Below are positions 1 through 9,020 of a DNA stretch of 64,000 nt, piece by piece. Where the stretch lies: the NCBI GenBank assembly GCA_048594885.1, contig JBMDXB010000047.1, positions 1-64,000 on the forward strand. The letters run 5' to 3'. The notes below the pieces were generated by a model. The model was not told where the DNA came from and made no database searches. It saw only the letters and a list, made by a program, of their open reading frames with translations. This DNA is from JBMDXB01 sp048594885 (GTDB lineage: Bacteria > Acidobacteriota > Vicinamibacteria > Vicinamibacterales > 2-12-FULL-66-21). Position 1 is the stretch's first letter; every line of letters begins with the position of its first letter. The position numbers and the translations under genes were made by a program.

Positions 1-91
1 TCGTGTCGCCGGGTCACACGTGGTTCCGTACGACGTGGCGGGCGGTCAGGTCCGCGCCGAGCGGGGGGATTTGGAAGGCCAGCTTCCCTCG

Positions 92-182
92 GGGGGACTT
101 GGTCCCCCGGACCCCCTAGCGCCGTCGCTCGCGGGGCCCCCTTGCCCCGCTCCGCTCCGGCGTGGCGCGCCTTTGGCGCGCC
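92..182. repeat. Compound hairpin block downstream of aceE
   Basis: Three hairpins lie side by side. GGGGGAC/GTCCCCC is at 92-108 with loop TTG, GCGGGG/CCCCGC at 131-150, and GGCGCGCC/GGCGCGCC at 164-182 with loop TTT. The last ends directly at the aceE stop codon, so it may stop aceE transcription, although no clear T tract follows. A block with the same order of parts (G/C hairpin, a CGGAC-pyrimidine-CCCCTA linker, a CGCTC-CTCGC segment, second hairpin, GCTCCG) recurs near 24572-24660. Positions 1-91 may hold the end of another gene, since one forward frame is open throughout, but no product is recognised. Confidence 0.5.
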
Positions 183-2855
183 TTAGTTCCTAGCGGGGTC
201 CTTCTTGTCCTGATCGATCTTGAAATCCTTCATCGCCTGCGCCACAACCTTGCGGTCGATCTGCCCGTCCTGCGCGAGCTCCGCCAGCGCCGCCAGCGCC
301 ACGAACCGCGCATCGACCTCGAAGAAGTTGCGCAGGCTCGCGCGATCCTCGCTGCGGCCGAAGCCGTCGGTGCCGAGCGACCGGACGCGGCGCGGCATCC
401 ACCGATCGATCGAATCCGGCAGCACCTTCAAGTAGTCGGACGCGGCGACGATGACGCCGGGTGCGTCGGCGAGGCTTTGAGTGACGTACGGCACGCGCGG
501 CTGCTCCGCCGGATGCAGCATGTTCCAGCGATCGCACGCGTGCCCATCGCGATACAGCTCCTGGTAGCTCGTCACGCTCCAGACGTCGGCGGCGACGCCG
601 TAGTTCTCCAGCAGTTTCTGCGCCGCGATCACCTCGTTGAGGATCGCGCCGCTGCCGAGCAACTGCGCCTTCAGCTTCGCCTTGCCGTTCGCGGCGCCCT
701 GCAGGCGATACATGCCCTTCAGGATGCCCTCGCGCGCGCCTGCCGGCATCGCCGGCATCGCATACGGCTCGTTCATCACCGACAGGTAGTAGAAGACACT
801 CTCCTGCTCGCGGTACATGCGGCGGATGCCGTCCTGGATGATGATCGCGAGCTCGTAGGCAAAGGCCGGGTCGTAGGAGATGCAGTTGGGCGGCGCCAGC
901 GAGTAGACCTGGCTGTGGCCGTCCTGATGCTGCAGCCCCTCGCCGGCAAGCGTCGTGCGGCCGGCGGTCGCGCCGAGCAGGAACCCGCGCACGCGGGAAT
1001 CCGCGCCCGCCCAGATCAAGTCGGCAACACGCTGGAACCCGAACATCGAATAGAAGATGAAGAACGGGATCGTATTGACGCCGTGCGTCGCGTAGGCGGT
1101 GCCGGCGGCGATGAACGACGACATCGAGCCGGCTTCCGTGATCCCCTCTTCGAGAATCTGCCCGTCGGTCGCCTCCTTGTAGTAGAGGAGCGTATCCATG
1201 TCGACCGGCTCGTACTTCTGGCCGACGTGCGAGTAGATGCCGACGGCGCGGAAGAGCGACTCCATGCCGAACGTGCGTGCCTCATCCGGGACGATCGGCA
1301 CGACCAGATCGCCGATTTCCTTGTTGCGCAGCAGCTTCGACAGCATGCGCACGAACACCATCGTCGTCGAGGCCTTGCGCCCCTCGGTGCCCTTGTAGAA
1401 CTCCTCGAACTCCGCTTCGAGCGGCACCTGCAGCGGCTCGACGCGGACGCTGCGCGTCGGCGCGAAGCCGCCGAGCGCCTTGCGCCGCTCGCGCAGATAC
1501 TGCAGCTCGGGACTGTCGTCCGGCGGACGATAGAACGGCGCTTCCGCGATCTCGTCGTCCGAGATGGGGATCCCGAACCGCGTGCGGAACGACCGGAGAT
1601 CCGAATCGTTCAGCTTTTTCTGCTGATGCGTGATGTTCTTGCCTTCGCCCGCTTCACCGAGGCCGTACCCCTTGATGGTGCGCGCGAGGATGACCGTGGG
1701 CTGCCCTTTGTGCTCGACGGCGGCCTTGTACGCGTTGTAGACCTTCAGCGGGTCGTGGCCGCCGAGGCGCATCCGCTTCAACTGGTCGTCGGAGAGATGC
1801 TTGACCATGTCGAGCAGGCGCGGCTCGACGCCGAAGAAGTGCTCGCGAAGATACGCGCCGTCCTCGACGGCGTACTTCTGATACGGGCCGTCGACGATCT
1901 CGCCCATCCGCTTGGCCAGCAGGCCATCGCGATCGTTGGCAAGCAGCGGATCCCAGTCGCTGCCCCACAGCACCTTGATCACGTTCCAGCCCGCGCCCCG
2001 GAAGACCGCCTCGAGCTCCTGGATGATCTGCCCGTTGCCGCGCACCGGACCGTCGAGACGCTGCAGGTTGCAGTTGATGACGAAGATCAGGTTGTCGAGC
2101 TTTTCGCGCGCCGCCAGACTGATCGCGCCAAGCGATTCCGGCTCGTCCGTCTCACCGTCACCGAGGAAGGCCCACACCTTCTTCGGGGAAGGCTTCTTCA
2201 GCCCGCGATCCTCGAGGTAGCGATTGAAGCGGGCCTGGTAGATGGCCATGATGGGCCCGAGGCCCATCGAGACCGTCGGGAATTCCCAGAAGTCCGGCAT
2301 CAACCATGGGTGCGGATACGAAGACAGGCCGCCGCCCGGCAACAACTCGCGCCGGAAGCATTGCAGCTTCTCGACCGAGAGCCGGCCCTCGAGAAATGCA
2401 CGCGCGTAAATGCCGGGCGACGCGTGGCCCTGGAAGTAGATGATGTCTCCGTCGTCCTTGCCCTTGCCGCGGAAGAAGTGATTGAAACCGACTTCGTAGA
2501 GCGTGGCGGCCGAGGCGTAGGTCGAGATGTGGCCGCCGATGCCTTCGGAGATGCGATTCGCGCGGACGACCATCGCCATCGCGTTCCACCGCACGAGGCT
2601 CTTGATGCGCCGCTCGATCTCCTGGCTCCCGGGCAGCGGCGTCTGATCCTCCGCGCGGATGGTGTTGACGTACGGGGTCACGGCGGAGAACGGCAGGCTG
2701 ACGCCGGCCATGCGCGCGTGGTGGCGCAGTGTGGCGAGCAGCCGCTGCACGCGGCCGCGATCGCCCTGCTGAATGACGTACTGCAGGGAATCGATCCATT
2801 CGCGCTGTTCGACGGCTTCGAGCTCCGACACGTCCTGCTGGGCGATGTTCCTCAT
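183..2855 (-). CDS. aceE: Pyruvate dehydrogenase E1 component (homodimeric type)
   Basis: This 890-residue protein has the usual length of homodimeric pyruvate dehydrogenase E1. E1 decarboxylates pyruvate with thiamine diphosphate and passes the acetyl group to the lipoyl domain of E2. The ThDP/Mg signature is visible: GDGETDE at residues 232-238, followed by NCN at 261-263 and LDGPVRGN just after. The substrate-loop histidines (GGHIST near 107, FQGHASPG near 141) are also present. No E2 or E3 gene lies in the window, so the rest of the complex is encoded elsewhere. The gene stands alone, converging on hairpins at 92-182 and divided from the glycerophosphodiesterase gene by about 80 bp. Confidence 0.96.
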   Translation of the reverse strand: MRNIAQQDVSELEAVEQREWIDSLQYVIQQGDRGRVQRLLATLRHHARMAGVSLPFSAVTPYVNTIRAEDQTPLPGSQEIERRIKSLVRWNAMAMVVRANRISEGIGGHISTYASAATLYEVGFNHFFRGKGKDDGDIIYFQGHASPGIYARAFLEGRLSVEKLQCFRRELLPGGGLSSYPHPWLMPDFWEFPTVSMGLGPIMAIYQARFNRYLEDRGLKKPSPKKVWAFLGDGETDEPESLGAISLAAREKLDNLIFVINCNLQRLDGPVRGNGQIIQELEAVFRGAGWNVIKVLWGSDWDPLLANDRDGLLAKRMGEIVDGPYQKYAVEDGAYLREHFFGVEPRLLDMVKHLSDDQLKRMRLGGHDPLKVYNAYKAAVEHKGQPTVILARTIKGYGLGEAGEGKNITHQQKKLNDSDLRSFRTRFGIPISDDEIAEAPFYRPPDDSPELQYLRERRKALGGFAPTRSVRVEPLQVPLEAEFEEFYKGTEGRKASTTMVFVRMLSKLLRNKEIGDLVVPIVPDEARTFGMESLFRAVGIYSHVGQKYEPVDMDTLLYYKEATDGQILEEGITEAGSMSSFIAAGTAYATHGVNTIPFFIFYSMFGFQRVADLIWAGADSRVRGFLLGATAGRTTLAGEGLQHQDGHSQVYSLAPPNCISYDPAFAYELAIIIQDGIRRMYREQESVFYYLSVMNEPYAMPAMPAGAREGILKGMYRLQGAANGKAKLKAQLLGSGAILNEVIAAQKLLENYGVAADVWSVTSYQELYRDGHACDRWNMLHPAEQPRVPYVTQSLADAPGVIVAASDYLKVLPDSIDRWMPRRVRSLGTDGFGRSEDRASLRNFFEVDARFVALAALAELAQDGQIDRKVVAQAMKDFKIDQDKKDPARN

Positions 2856-2933
2856 CTCATGCGGTCCTTGGGGAAAACCGGGGCGCTGACCATCCGATCA
2901 TTTTAGTCCGCTGCGGCAGTGACCGCCTAGCCG

Positions 2934-3716
2934 TCACCGGCTCTGCCGCGACGACGGCTTCACGGTCGCGACGGCAACGTCGGGACGATCGGTGATGATC
3001 GCGTCGACGCCCCAGTCGGCGAGCCGCCGCATGTCGGCCGCCGTATTGATCGTCCAGACCTTCACCGGCAGTCCTGCACGATGGGCGTATCGCACGAAGC
3101 GCGGCGACACGATAGTGGTGTTGCCGGATTGCTCCGGCACCTGCAGCTCGCGATAAGCGGGATGTTTCAGCGGCCAGCCGATCCACGACCGGTAGAGGGC
3201 CCAACGCGTCTCTTCGCGGCACGCCCCTGTCGCAATTGCCGGTTCGTAGCTGCGTGCTGCGTGCAGCACGCGCCACCAGAACGACCCGAGCGCCACGAAG
3301 TCGACGGCATCCGCGGCGCGGATCTCGTCGATCGCTTTGCGCGCGAGCTCCGGCTGGTTCGGCTTCAGCTCGACGATCAGAGGGACGCCGCGATAACGGG
3401 CGAGCACGTCGCGCAGCAGCGGCACCGACACGCCTCGCCCGCGAAACGGGAAGTCGTGCCCACCGGGTTCGGCGCGAAACCAGTAGCCCGCGTCGATGCC
3501 GCGCAGGTCCTCGACCGTCAGCGCGGACAGCCGGCCGCGGCCGTTCGTCGTCCGTTCCAGCGTGGCGTCGTGGTGAACGGCGACGGTGCCGTCGCGCGTC
3601 AGGTGGACGTCGAGTTCGAGGCCGTCGGCGCCGAGCGCCAGGCCGTTGTCGAACGCCTCGAACGTGTTCTCCGGCCTGAGCGCGGCGCCGCCGCGGTGGG
3701 CGTAGACCAGCGGCAC
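2934..3716 (-). CDS. Glycerophosphodiester phosphodiesterase
   Basis: A 260-residue protein of the GDPD family, TIM-barrel enzymes that hydrolyse glycerophosphodiesters to glycerol-3-phosphate and an alcohol. The N-terminal catalytic signature is complete: HRGG at residues 7-10, ENT at 16-18, the metal ligands in LELDVH (E34, D36) and HHD at 48-50. LIVELK further on is the third conserved block. There is no signal peptide, so it is probably cytosolic (UgpQ-like). The gene diverges from the AAA gene, and the intervening 110 bp is occupied by a heptamer foldback array. Confidence 0.92.
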   Translation of the reverse strand: MPLVYAHRGGAALRPENTFEAFDNGLALGADGLELDVHLTRDGTVAVHHDATLERTTNGRGRLSALTVEDLRGIDAGYWFRAEPGGHDFPFRGRGVSVPLLRDVLARYRGVPLIVELKPNQPELARKAIDEIRAADAVDFVALGSFWWRVLHAARSYEPAIATGACREETRWALYRSWIGWPLKHPAYRELQVPEQSGNTTIVSPRFVRYAHRAGLPVKVWTINTAADMRRLADWGVDAIITDRPDVAVATVKPSSRQSR

Positions 3717-3732
3717 AGGCCATCATGTTATC

Positions 3733-3808
3733 GCTGTCCGCGGTCCGCGGGTGTGCTGTGCGCTGTGCGGTTCGCGCTCCGGACAGCGCTCAGCGGACAG
3801 CGGTCACC
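3733..3808. repeat. Heptamer foldback array (GCTGTCC / GGACAGC units)
   Basis: About eleven consecutive 7-nt units, with one 6-nt unit, run from GCTGTCC at 3733 to GGTCACC at 3808. The right half (GGACAGC, GCTCAGC, GGACAGC) is the approximate complement of the left (GCTGTCC, GCGGTCC), so the array can fold back. It lies in the divergent intergenic region between the glycerophosphodiesterase and AAA genes. The unit set matches that of the unlinked array at 15270-15359. Confidence 0.7.
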
Positions 3809-3826
3809 CCGGTGGTAAGATGCGGT

Positions 3827-5362
3827 ATGGCTTCCCCTGCCCGCCCCTTTACGCTCGGCCAACTCCGGAAAGACATCGCCGCCGGCCGCGTGGCGCACCG
3901 TTCGGTCAAGGACGAAGTGCGCGAGAACCTCATCGCGAGGCTGCGTTCGCGCGAGCGTCTGTTCCCCGGGATCATCGGCTACGACGAGACGGTCGTGCCG
4001 CAGGTGGTCAACGCCGTCCTGTCGCGCCACAACTTCATCCTGCTCGGGCTGCGCGGGCAGGCGAAGAGCCGCATTCTCCGGCAGCTCGCCGAGCTGCTGG
4101 ACGAGGCGATTCCCGTCGTCCCCGGCTGCGAGATCCACGACGATCCGCTGGCGCCGCTGTGCGCGGCGTGCCGCGCGCGGGTGCGGGAGGGCGGAGACGA
4201 TCTCCCGATCGCCTGGCTGCCGAGGGAGGCGCGCTACGTCGAGAAGCTGGCGACGCCGGATGTCACGATCGCGGACATGATTGGCGATCTCGATCCGATC
4301 AAGGCAGCGCGCTCCGGCCTCGATCTCGCCGACGAATTGACGATGCACTACGGCCTGGTGCCGCGGGCGAACCGGGGCATCTTCGCGATCAACGAGCTGC
4401 CGGACCTCGCCGGCAAGATTCAGGTCGGCCTCTTCAACATTCTCCAGGAGGGGGACGTCCAGATTAAGGGCTACCCGGTGCGGCTCGCGCTCGACGTCAT
4501 GATGGTCTTCAGCGCGAACCCGGAAGACTACACGGCGCGCGGCAAGATCATCACGCCGCTCAAGGATCGAATCGGCTCCGAGATCCGGACGCACTACCCG
4601 GCCACCAGGCACGAAGCGATGGCGATCACGGCGCAGGAAGCGTGGCTGTCACGCCACGCACCGGTGAACGGCAAGCGTTCGGCGCTCGCGATCGACCTGC
4701 CGGAGTTCGTACGCGAGGTGGTGGAGGAAGTCGCGTTCCAGGCACGGCAGGATCAGAAGATCGACAAGCGCTCGGGCGTCAGCCAGCGCCTCCCAATCGC
4801 GCTGCTCGAGAACGTCGTGTCGAACGCCGAGCGCCGCGCGCTGGTGACGGGCGAGCCGACCGTCGTGCCGCGCGTCACGGATATCTACGCGGCGCTGCCG
4901 GCGATCACCGGCAAGTTCGAGCTGGAATACGAGGGCGAGCTGCGCGGTGCCGACAACGTCGCCAGGGACATCATCCGGTCCGCCGTCGGCAACGTGTTCG
5001 GCGGCTACATGAGCGAGGCCGATCTCCGCCAGGTGACGGAGTGGTTCGATCTGGGCGGCAATCTGCGCGTGGACGACACGCTGTCAGCGGCCGAATTGCT
5101 CGAGCGCACCGCACCGGTGCAGGGGCTGCACGATCTCACCGTCCACGCGGGCGTGCGCGGCGATGCGCAGGACGCGCACCGTGCCGCGGCCGTCGACTTC
5201 ATCCTCGAAGGACTCTACGCGCAGAAGAAGATCAGCCGATCCGACGAGTGGCAGTATCACGGCGCCGAGGCGCCGCGCCGGCCAGCGAGGCCGATGCCCG
5301 CCGAGTCGCCGCTCGAGCGCGAGATGCCGTTCCAGGGAAGCAAGAAGAAGTACTACAACTGA
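3827..5362 (+). CDS. MoxR/magnesium-chelatase-type AAA+ ATPase
   Basis: A 511-residue AAA+ ATPase. ATG at 3827 is chosen because the upstream in-frame codons lie in a heptamer array and do not look like protein. The P-loop reads GLRGQAKS (residues 74-81), Walker B GIFAINE (184-190), and a sensor-like FSANPED follows. Between P-loop and Walker B is an insert with C101, C112 and C115, possibly a metal-binding knuckle. MoxR-type ATPases remodel or activate partners, usually through a VWA protein encoded next door, which is the case here. Automatic annotation may call this a sigma-54-interacting regulator or magnesium chelatase subunit. No chlorophyll genes are nearby, so a chelatase role is unlikely. 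Confidence 0.85.
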   Translation: MASPARPFTLGQLRKDIAAGRVAHRSVKDEVRENLIARLRSRERLFPGIIGYDETVVPQVVNAVLSRHNFILLGLRGQAKSRILRQLAELLDEAIPVVPGCEIHDDPLAPLCAACRARVREGGDDLPIAWLPREARYVEKLATPDVTIADMIGDLDPIKAARSGLDLADELTMHYGLVPRANRGIFAINELPDLAGKIQVGLFNILQEGDVQIKGYPVRLALDVMMVFSANPEDYTARGKIITPLKDRIGSEIRTHYPATRHEAMAITAQEAWLSRHAPVNGKRSALAIDLPEFVREVVEEVAFQARQDQKIDKRSGVSQRLPIALLENVVSNAERRALVTGEPTVVPRVTDIYAALPAITGKFELEYEGELRGADNVARDIIRSAVGNVFGGYMSEADLRQVTEWFDLGGNLRVDDTLSAAELLERTAPVQGLHDLTVHAGVRGDAQDAHRAAAVDFILEGLYAQKKISRSDEWQYHGAEAPRRPARPMPAESPLEREMPFQGSKKKYYN

Positions 5363-5370
5363 CGGTGGAA

Positions 5371-5401
5371 GGGTAAGGGGTAAAGGGTAAAGGGTAAAGG
5401 G
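5371..5401 (+). repeat. Heptamer array GGGTAAA (about four units)
   Basis: Four 7-nt units (one GGGTAAG, three GGGTAAA) plus a trailing GGG fill the 46-bp gap between the AAA stop and the VWA gene. The last AAAGGG is the only Shine-Dalgarno-like sequence upstream of the TTG start at 5409, so the array probably supplies the ribosome binding site. Confidence 0.7.
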
Positions 5402-5408
5402 CACGCGT

Positions 5409-6662
5409 TTGAAATTCCGCTACTCCCGGTACACCGGCGAAGATCTCGACGGGCTCGACCTCGAGGAGCTCCTGTCGCAGCTCTCGGACCTGCTGCTGTC
5501 GAGCGGCTTCGGCAGTCCGATGGGTGATGACGACGGGTTCTCGATGCAGTCGCTGCACGACGCGATCATGGAAGCGCTGCTCAACGGCGGCGTACTCTCC
5601 GACGAGACGCTCGAGAAATTGCTCGGCAAGGGGTGGCAGGACGCGGACGACGCGGAGGAGCGGCTCGATCAACTCATCCAGCAGATTATCGAGCGCCTCC
5701 AGAACCAGGGCTACCTCACGTCGTCACCGCAGAGTGAAGCGGACCGCTTGCAGCGTGATGGAGGCCGCGGCGGGATGGGACCGGACACCACGCAGTTCCG
5801 CTTCGAGATCACCGACAAGAGTCTCGACTTCCTCGGCTACCGCGCGCTGCGGGATCTGCTCGGGTCGATCGGCCGCAGCAGCATCGGCCGGCACGACACA
5901 CGCGAGATGGCGACCGGCATCGAGGCCAGCGGCGCGCCGAAGCCGTACGAGTTCGGCGACACGATGAACCTGGACGCGAGCAGCACGATCCTCAATGCCG
6001 TGATGCGCACGCGAACGAGCAGCGGCGCGATCAGCGTCGACTACGAAGACCTGATGGTCGTGCAGGGCGAGTACCAGAGCTCCTGCGCAACGGTGCTGAT
6101 GCTCGACTGCAGCCACAGCATGATCCTCTACGGCGAGGATCGATTCACGCCGGCCAAGCGCGTCGCGCTCGCGCTGTCGAACCTGATCCGGCTGCAGTAT
6201 CCCGGTGACGCGCTGAAGGTCGTGCTGTTCCACGATTCGGCGGAGGAGATTCCCCTCAGCCAGCTCGCGCGCGTGCGCGTCGGGCCCTACTACACGAACA
6301 CGCGCGAGGGTCTCCGCCTGGCGCGCCGCATCCTCGAACGGCAGCAGAAGGACATGCGGCAAATCGTGATGATCACCGACGGCAAGCCGTCCGCCCTCAC
6401 GCGCCCCGACGGCCGCATCTACCGCAACGCCTTCGGCCTCGACCCGTTCATCGTCGCGGAGACGTTCGCTGAGGTCGCCGCCTGCCGCAAAGCCGGTATC
6501 CTGATCAATACGTTCATGCTGGCGCGCGATTACGACCTGGTGAGCTTCGTCCGAAAGGTCGCCGAAATCTGCCACGGCAAGGCGTACTTCACGACGCCGC
6601 GCACGCTGGGGCGATACGTGCTGATGGATTACATGGACAAGAAGACGCGGACGATACACTGA
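5409..6662 (+). CDS. VWA domain protein, partner of the AAA ATPase
   Basis: A 417-residue protein with a C-terminal von Willebrand factor A domain. The MIDAS motif DCSHS is at residues 233-237 (DxSxS), with a downstream ITDGKPSA segment typical of the VWA metal site. The N-terminal half is acidic and helical, with no recognised domain. The start is TTG at 5409, behind an AAAGGG from the repeat array; no ATG in this frame precedes conserved sequence. The gene follows the AAA ATPase by 46 bp and is probably cotranscribed, the standard MoxR-VWA arrangement, in which the ATPase acts on or through the VWA protein. The substrate is unknown. Confidence 0.85.
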   Translation: MKFRYSRYTGEDLDGLDLEELLSQLSDLLLSSGFGSPMGDDDGFSMQSLHDAIMEALLNGGVLSDETLEKLLGKGWQDADDAEERLDQLIQQIIERLQNQGYLTSSPQSEADRLQRDGGRGGMGPDTTQFRFEITDKSLDFLGYRALRDLLGSIGRSSIGRHDTREMATGIEASGAPKPYEFGDTMNLDASSTILNAVMRTRTSSGAISVDYEDLMVVQGEYQSSCATVLMLDCSHSMILYGEDRFTPAKRVALALSNLIRLQYPGDALKVVLFHDSAEEIPLSQLARVRVGPYYTNTREGLRLARRILERQQKDMRQIVMITDGKPSALTRPDGRIYRNAFGLDPFIVAETFAEVAACRKAGILINTFMLARDYDLVSFVRKVAEICHGKAYFTTPRTLGRYVLMDYMDKKTRTIH

Positions 6663-6675
6663 GCGTCGCCACGCC

Positions 6676-7302
6676 ATGCTGCCGCCCACCATCCCGATCT
6701 TCCCGCTGCCGAACGTGGTGCTGTTTCCGCAGGTGTACCTGCCGCTGCATATCTTCGAGCCGCGCTACAAAGAGATGGTCGCGGACGCGCTGGCCGGCGA
6801 TCGCATCATCGGGATGGTGCTGCTGCGGCCCGGCTGGGAGGGCGACTACGAGGGACGACCGCCCGTCTACGCGATCGGCTGCGCCGGCCTGATCACGAAC
6901 GCGGAACGGCTTCCCGACGGCCGGTACAACATCGTCCTGCGCGGGCTCGAGAAGTTCCGAATCCGCTCGGAAGAGAGTGGCGGGAGCTATCGTGTCGCGG
7001 AGGTCGAGGCGGTCGAGGAAGCGTCATGCGACCGCGACCGCGACGAGGTGCGCGCAGCGCGCCGCCGGCTCGAGGCGCTGCTCGTACCGCAGCCGCAGGG
7101 CCGCGCCGCCGATCTGAAGATGCCGCCGTCGATGGCCGACGAGGATCTCGTCAACGCGCTGGCGCAGTACCTCGAGCTCGAGCCCGTGGAGAAGCAGGCG
7201 CTCCTCGAGCGCGACGGGCTGCTCGCCCGCTGCCGATCGCTAATCGAGCTGCTCGAGATGAAGGTGATGGCGTCGCAGCACAAGTGGAACAGCAGCCATT
7301 AG
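6676..7302 (+). CDS. LON peptidase substrate-binding (LonN) domain protein
   Basis: A 208-residue protein made of the Lon N-terminal substrate-binding domain alone. The family signature is at the start (IPIFPLPNVVLFP, then LPLHIFEPRY), and the length is normal for stand-alone members. No AAA or protease domain follows. Such proteins are widespread in acidobacteria and have no established biochemical role; binding of unfolded or damaged proteins is the usual guess. The gene starts 13 bp after the VWA stop, so it is probably the third gene of the AAA-VWA operon. Confidence 0.88.
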   Translation: MLPPTIPIFPLPNVVLFPQVYLPLHIFEPRYKEMVADALAGDRIIGMVLLRPGWEGDYEGRPPVYAIGCAGLITNAERLPDGRYNIVLRGLEKFRIRSEESGGSYRVAEVEAVEEASCDRDRDEVRAARRRLEALLVPQPQGRAADLKMPPSMADEDLVNALAQYLELEPVEKQALLERDGLLARCRSLIELLEMKVMASQHKWNSSH

Positions 7303-7321
7303 GGAACTGACGCGGTCAGGT

Positions 7322-7346
7322 GGTCCTTTGGCCCTTGGGCCTTGCC
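7322..7346. repeat. Short heptamer-like array (TTTGGCC/CTTGGGC)
   Basis: A 25-bp run of imperfect 7-nt units (CCTTTGG, CCCTTGG, GCCTTG) between the convergent ends of the LonN and YpdA genes. The units resemble those of the larger arrays at 17670-17744, 20515-20710 and 43310-43407. It is short and could be chance on its own; position and unit support membership. Confidence 0.4.
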
Positions 7347-7362
7347 GGCCGGCAGCGGGCCG

Positions 7363-8364
7363 TCAGGCCAGCTGCCGGCCGAGGATGGCCTGGATCACCT
7401 GCTCGCCGTGGAACCGCCCGTTCTCGATGAAGATCTTCCCGCTTTGAACGCCCGCAATCACCGCGCCTGCGACGTAGAGGCCCTGCACGTTGGTCTCGAA
7501 GGTCTTCGGATTGAAGACCGGCCCGCACGTTTCGGCATCGATCTCGACGCCTGATTTCTGCAGCAGCGCCGTATCCGATCGATAGCCGGTCAGCAGGAAC
7601 ACGGCGTCGGCCGGGATCTCCTCGCGCAAGCCGTGGTGCTCGACGAGGATCGTCGTCGGGCGGATCGCGACGACGGACGTCTCGAACCGCGCGACGATCG
7701 AACCCTCGGCGATGCGGTTCTCGATGTCCGGCTTCACCCAGTACTTGATCGACTCTCCAAGCGCCGCGTGCCGGTGCACCATCGCCACCTGCGCGCCCGA
7801 TCGATAGAGGTCGAGCGCCGCCTCCGCGGCGGAGTTCTTGCCGCCGACGATGACGACCCGCTTGCGGAAGTACGGGTGCGGCTGGGTGTAGTAGTGCGAC
7901 ACGTGCGGCAGATCCTCGCCCGGCACGCCGATCCGGTTTGGCACGTCGTAGGCGCCGGTCGCAATGACGACGGCGCGCGCGTGCAGCGACTGCCGGATGC
8001 CGCGTGACGACTGCACGTCGATGGCGAAGGACCCCAGCGCGTCCGGCACGTTCTCCTCACGGGTGATCGCGATGACACGCTCGTCGAACGCAATCTCCAG
8101 CTTCAGCGCGTCCGAGACGCGGCGGTAGTAGCGGAGCGCCTCCATTCGCGTCGGCTTGTCATAGGGGCTGACGAACGGCATGCCGCCGATCTCCATCAGC
8201 TCCGGCGTCGTGAAGAACACCATCTCGGTCGGATAGTGCAGGAGCGAGTTGACGAGCGCGCCCTTCTCGACGACCAGGTAGTCGAGCCCCGCCCGCGAGG
8301 CCGCGATGGCAGTCGCGAGTCCCGCAGGACCGGCGCCGACGATCAGCACGTCACGAATGGTCAT
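7363..8364 (-). CDS. ypdA: YpdA-type FAD-dependent thiol-disulfide reductase
   Basis: A 333-residue flavoprotein starting at ATG 8364 (MTIRDV). The FAD Rossmann motif GAGPAG is at residues 10-15, and a second dinucleotide-binding motif (GGKNSAAEAALDL) lies mid-protein. The C-terminal segment FETNVQGLYVAGAV matches the thioredoxin-reductase-like fold. Family members (YpdA/Bdr) reduce bacillithiol disulfide with NADPH; bacillithiol synthesis genes are known in Acidobacteria, but none lies here, so the substrate is inferred. The open frame continues upstream through the next gene, but those codons are antisense shadow. The start lies 8 bp after the stop of the secreted-protein gene, so the two are probably cotranscribed. 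Confidence 0.85.
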   Translation of the reverse strand: MTIRDVLIVGAGPAGLATAIAASRAGLDYLVVEKGALVNSLLHYPTEMVFFTTPELMEIGGMPFVSPYDKPTRMEALRYYRRVSDALKLEIAFDERVIAITREENVPDALGSFAIDVQSSRGIRQSLHARAVVIATGAYDVPNRIGVPGEDLPHVSHYYTQPHPYFRKRVVIVGGKNSAAEAALDLYRSGAQVAMVHRHAALGESIKYWVKPDIENRIAEGSIVARFETSVVAIRPTTILVEHHGLREEIPADAVFLLTGYRSDTALLQKSGVEIDAETCGPVFNPKTFETNVQGLYVAGAVIAGVQSGKIFIENGRFHGEQVIQAILGRQLA

Positions 8365-8372
8365 GGACTTGA

Positions 8373-9020
8373 TTAGCGAGTGGAGGGCCGATATTCGACC
8401 CGCACGTTGCTCACCACGGCGACCGTACGCCCGGGTGTCGCGGTTTCGCGCCCCACCGCCGTCGTCGCGTCGAGCAGCTCGCCGAGCAGGCTGACTTCGT
8501 CGATACCGGCCGGAATCGTCACCTGGATCTGCTCGCGGCCGATCGGCGTCACCGCCTTGAGCCCGGTCGGACCCGCGCCGCCCTTGATGCGATCGTAGAG
8601 GTCGGACGCCTGGCGGAACTCGCTGCGCACGGCCGCGCGGCTGATGAGATCGCCTTTCATCGACAGCACGCCGATCACCGCGAGATAGCTCGCATACGCC
8701 CGCCCGCGGCGGATGTCCTCCTCGGAATACGTATGGCGGTTGTGCAGATCGAACAGCAGCGTGGCCGGGCCGGTGCGGCGCGGCAGCGCCACGATCACGC
8801 CCTTCGCGGGGTCGCGTCCCGCCAGCACGAAGCAGAACTGCGCGCCCGTCCGCTGGCCGACGCCGAGGCTTTCGGGGCACTTCACGTTCGCCGGTTCCAC
8901 CTTCAGCTTCGCGGGCGGCGGACGCCTGACGGTTCGGCGGCCGCGCTGCGCATCGAGGCTCGCGCCGAGCGGGAACGAGGAGGCTGCGACGATCAGGAGA
9001 AATGCGGTCAGTCGACGCAC
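8373..9020 (-). CDS. Secreted hypothetical protein
   Basis: A 215-residue protein with a clear signal peptide (RRLTAFLLIVAASSFPLGA, cleavage near residue 24, after ASLDAQ). The GTG start at 9020 overlaps the 3' end of folE by 13 nt, which suggests translational coupling. The mature part is basic at its start (RGRRTVRR) and includes VKCPESLGVGQRTGAQFCFV, where two cysteines could form a disulfide. No family is recognised. Its position between folE and ypdA, with tight spacing on both sides, places it in their operon. Confidence 0.7.
   Translation of the reverse strand: MRRLTAFLLIVAASSFPLGASLDAQRGRRTVRRPPPAKLKVEPANVKCPESLGVGQRTGAQFCFVLAGRDPAKGVIVALPRRTGPATLLFDLHNRHTYSEEDIRRGRAYASYLAVIGVLSMKGDLISRAAVRSEFRQASDLYDRIKGGAGPTGLKAVTPIGREQIQVTIPAGIDEVSLLGELLDATTAVGRETATPGRTVAVVSNVRVEYRPSTR

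Noticed and set aside
1..91. 3' end of an upstream gene
   Set aside because: A plus-strand frame is open and not unlike coding sequence, but 30 codons without a family match or stop are too little to call.
162..2906. A 914-codon open frame on the plus strand
   Set aside because: It is antisense to aceE, an unmistakable enzyme; long antisense frames are expected at this GC content, and its product is Arg/His/Asp-rich without domains.
3725..3826. 34-codon N-terminal extension of the AAA protein
   Set aside because: It is encoded by the heptamer foldback and shows no protein-like sequence; ATG 3827 gives a normal start.
8365..8880. N-terminal extension of YpdA
   Set aside because: It overlaps the secreted-protein gene in another frame; the FAD motif follows directly after ATG 8364.
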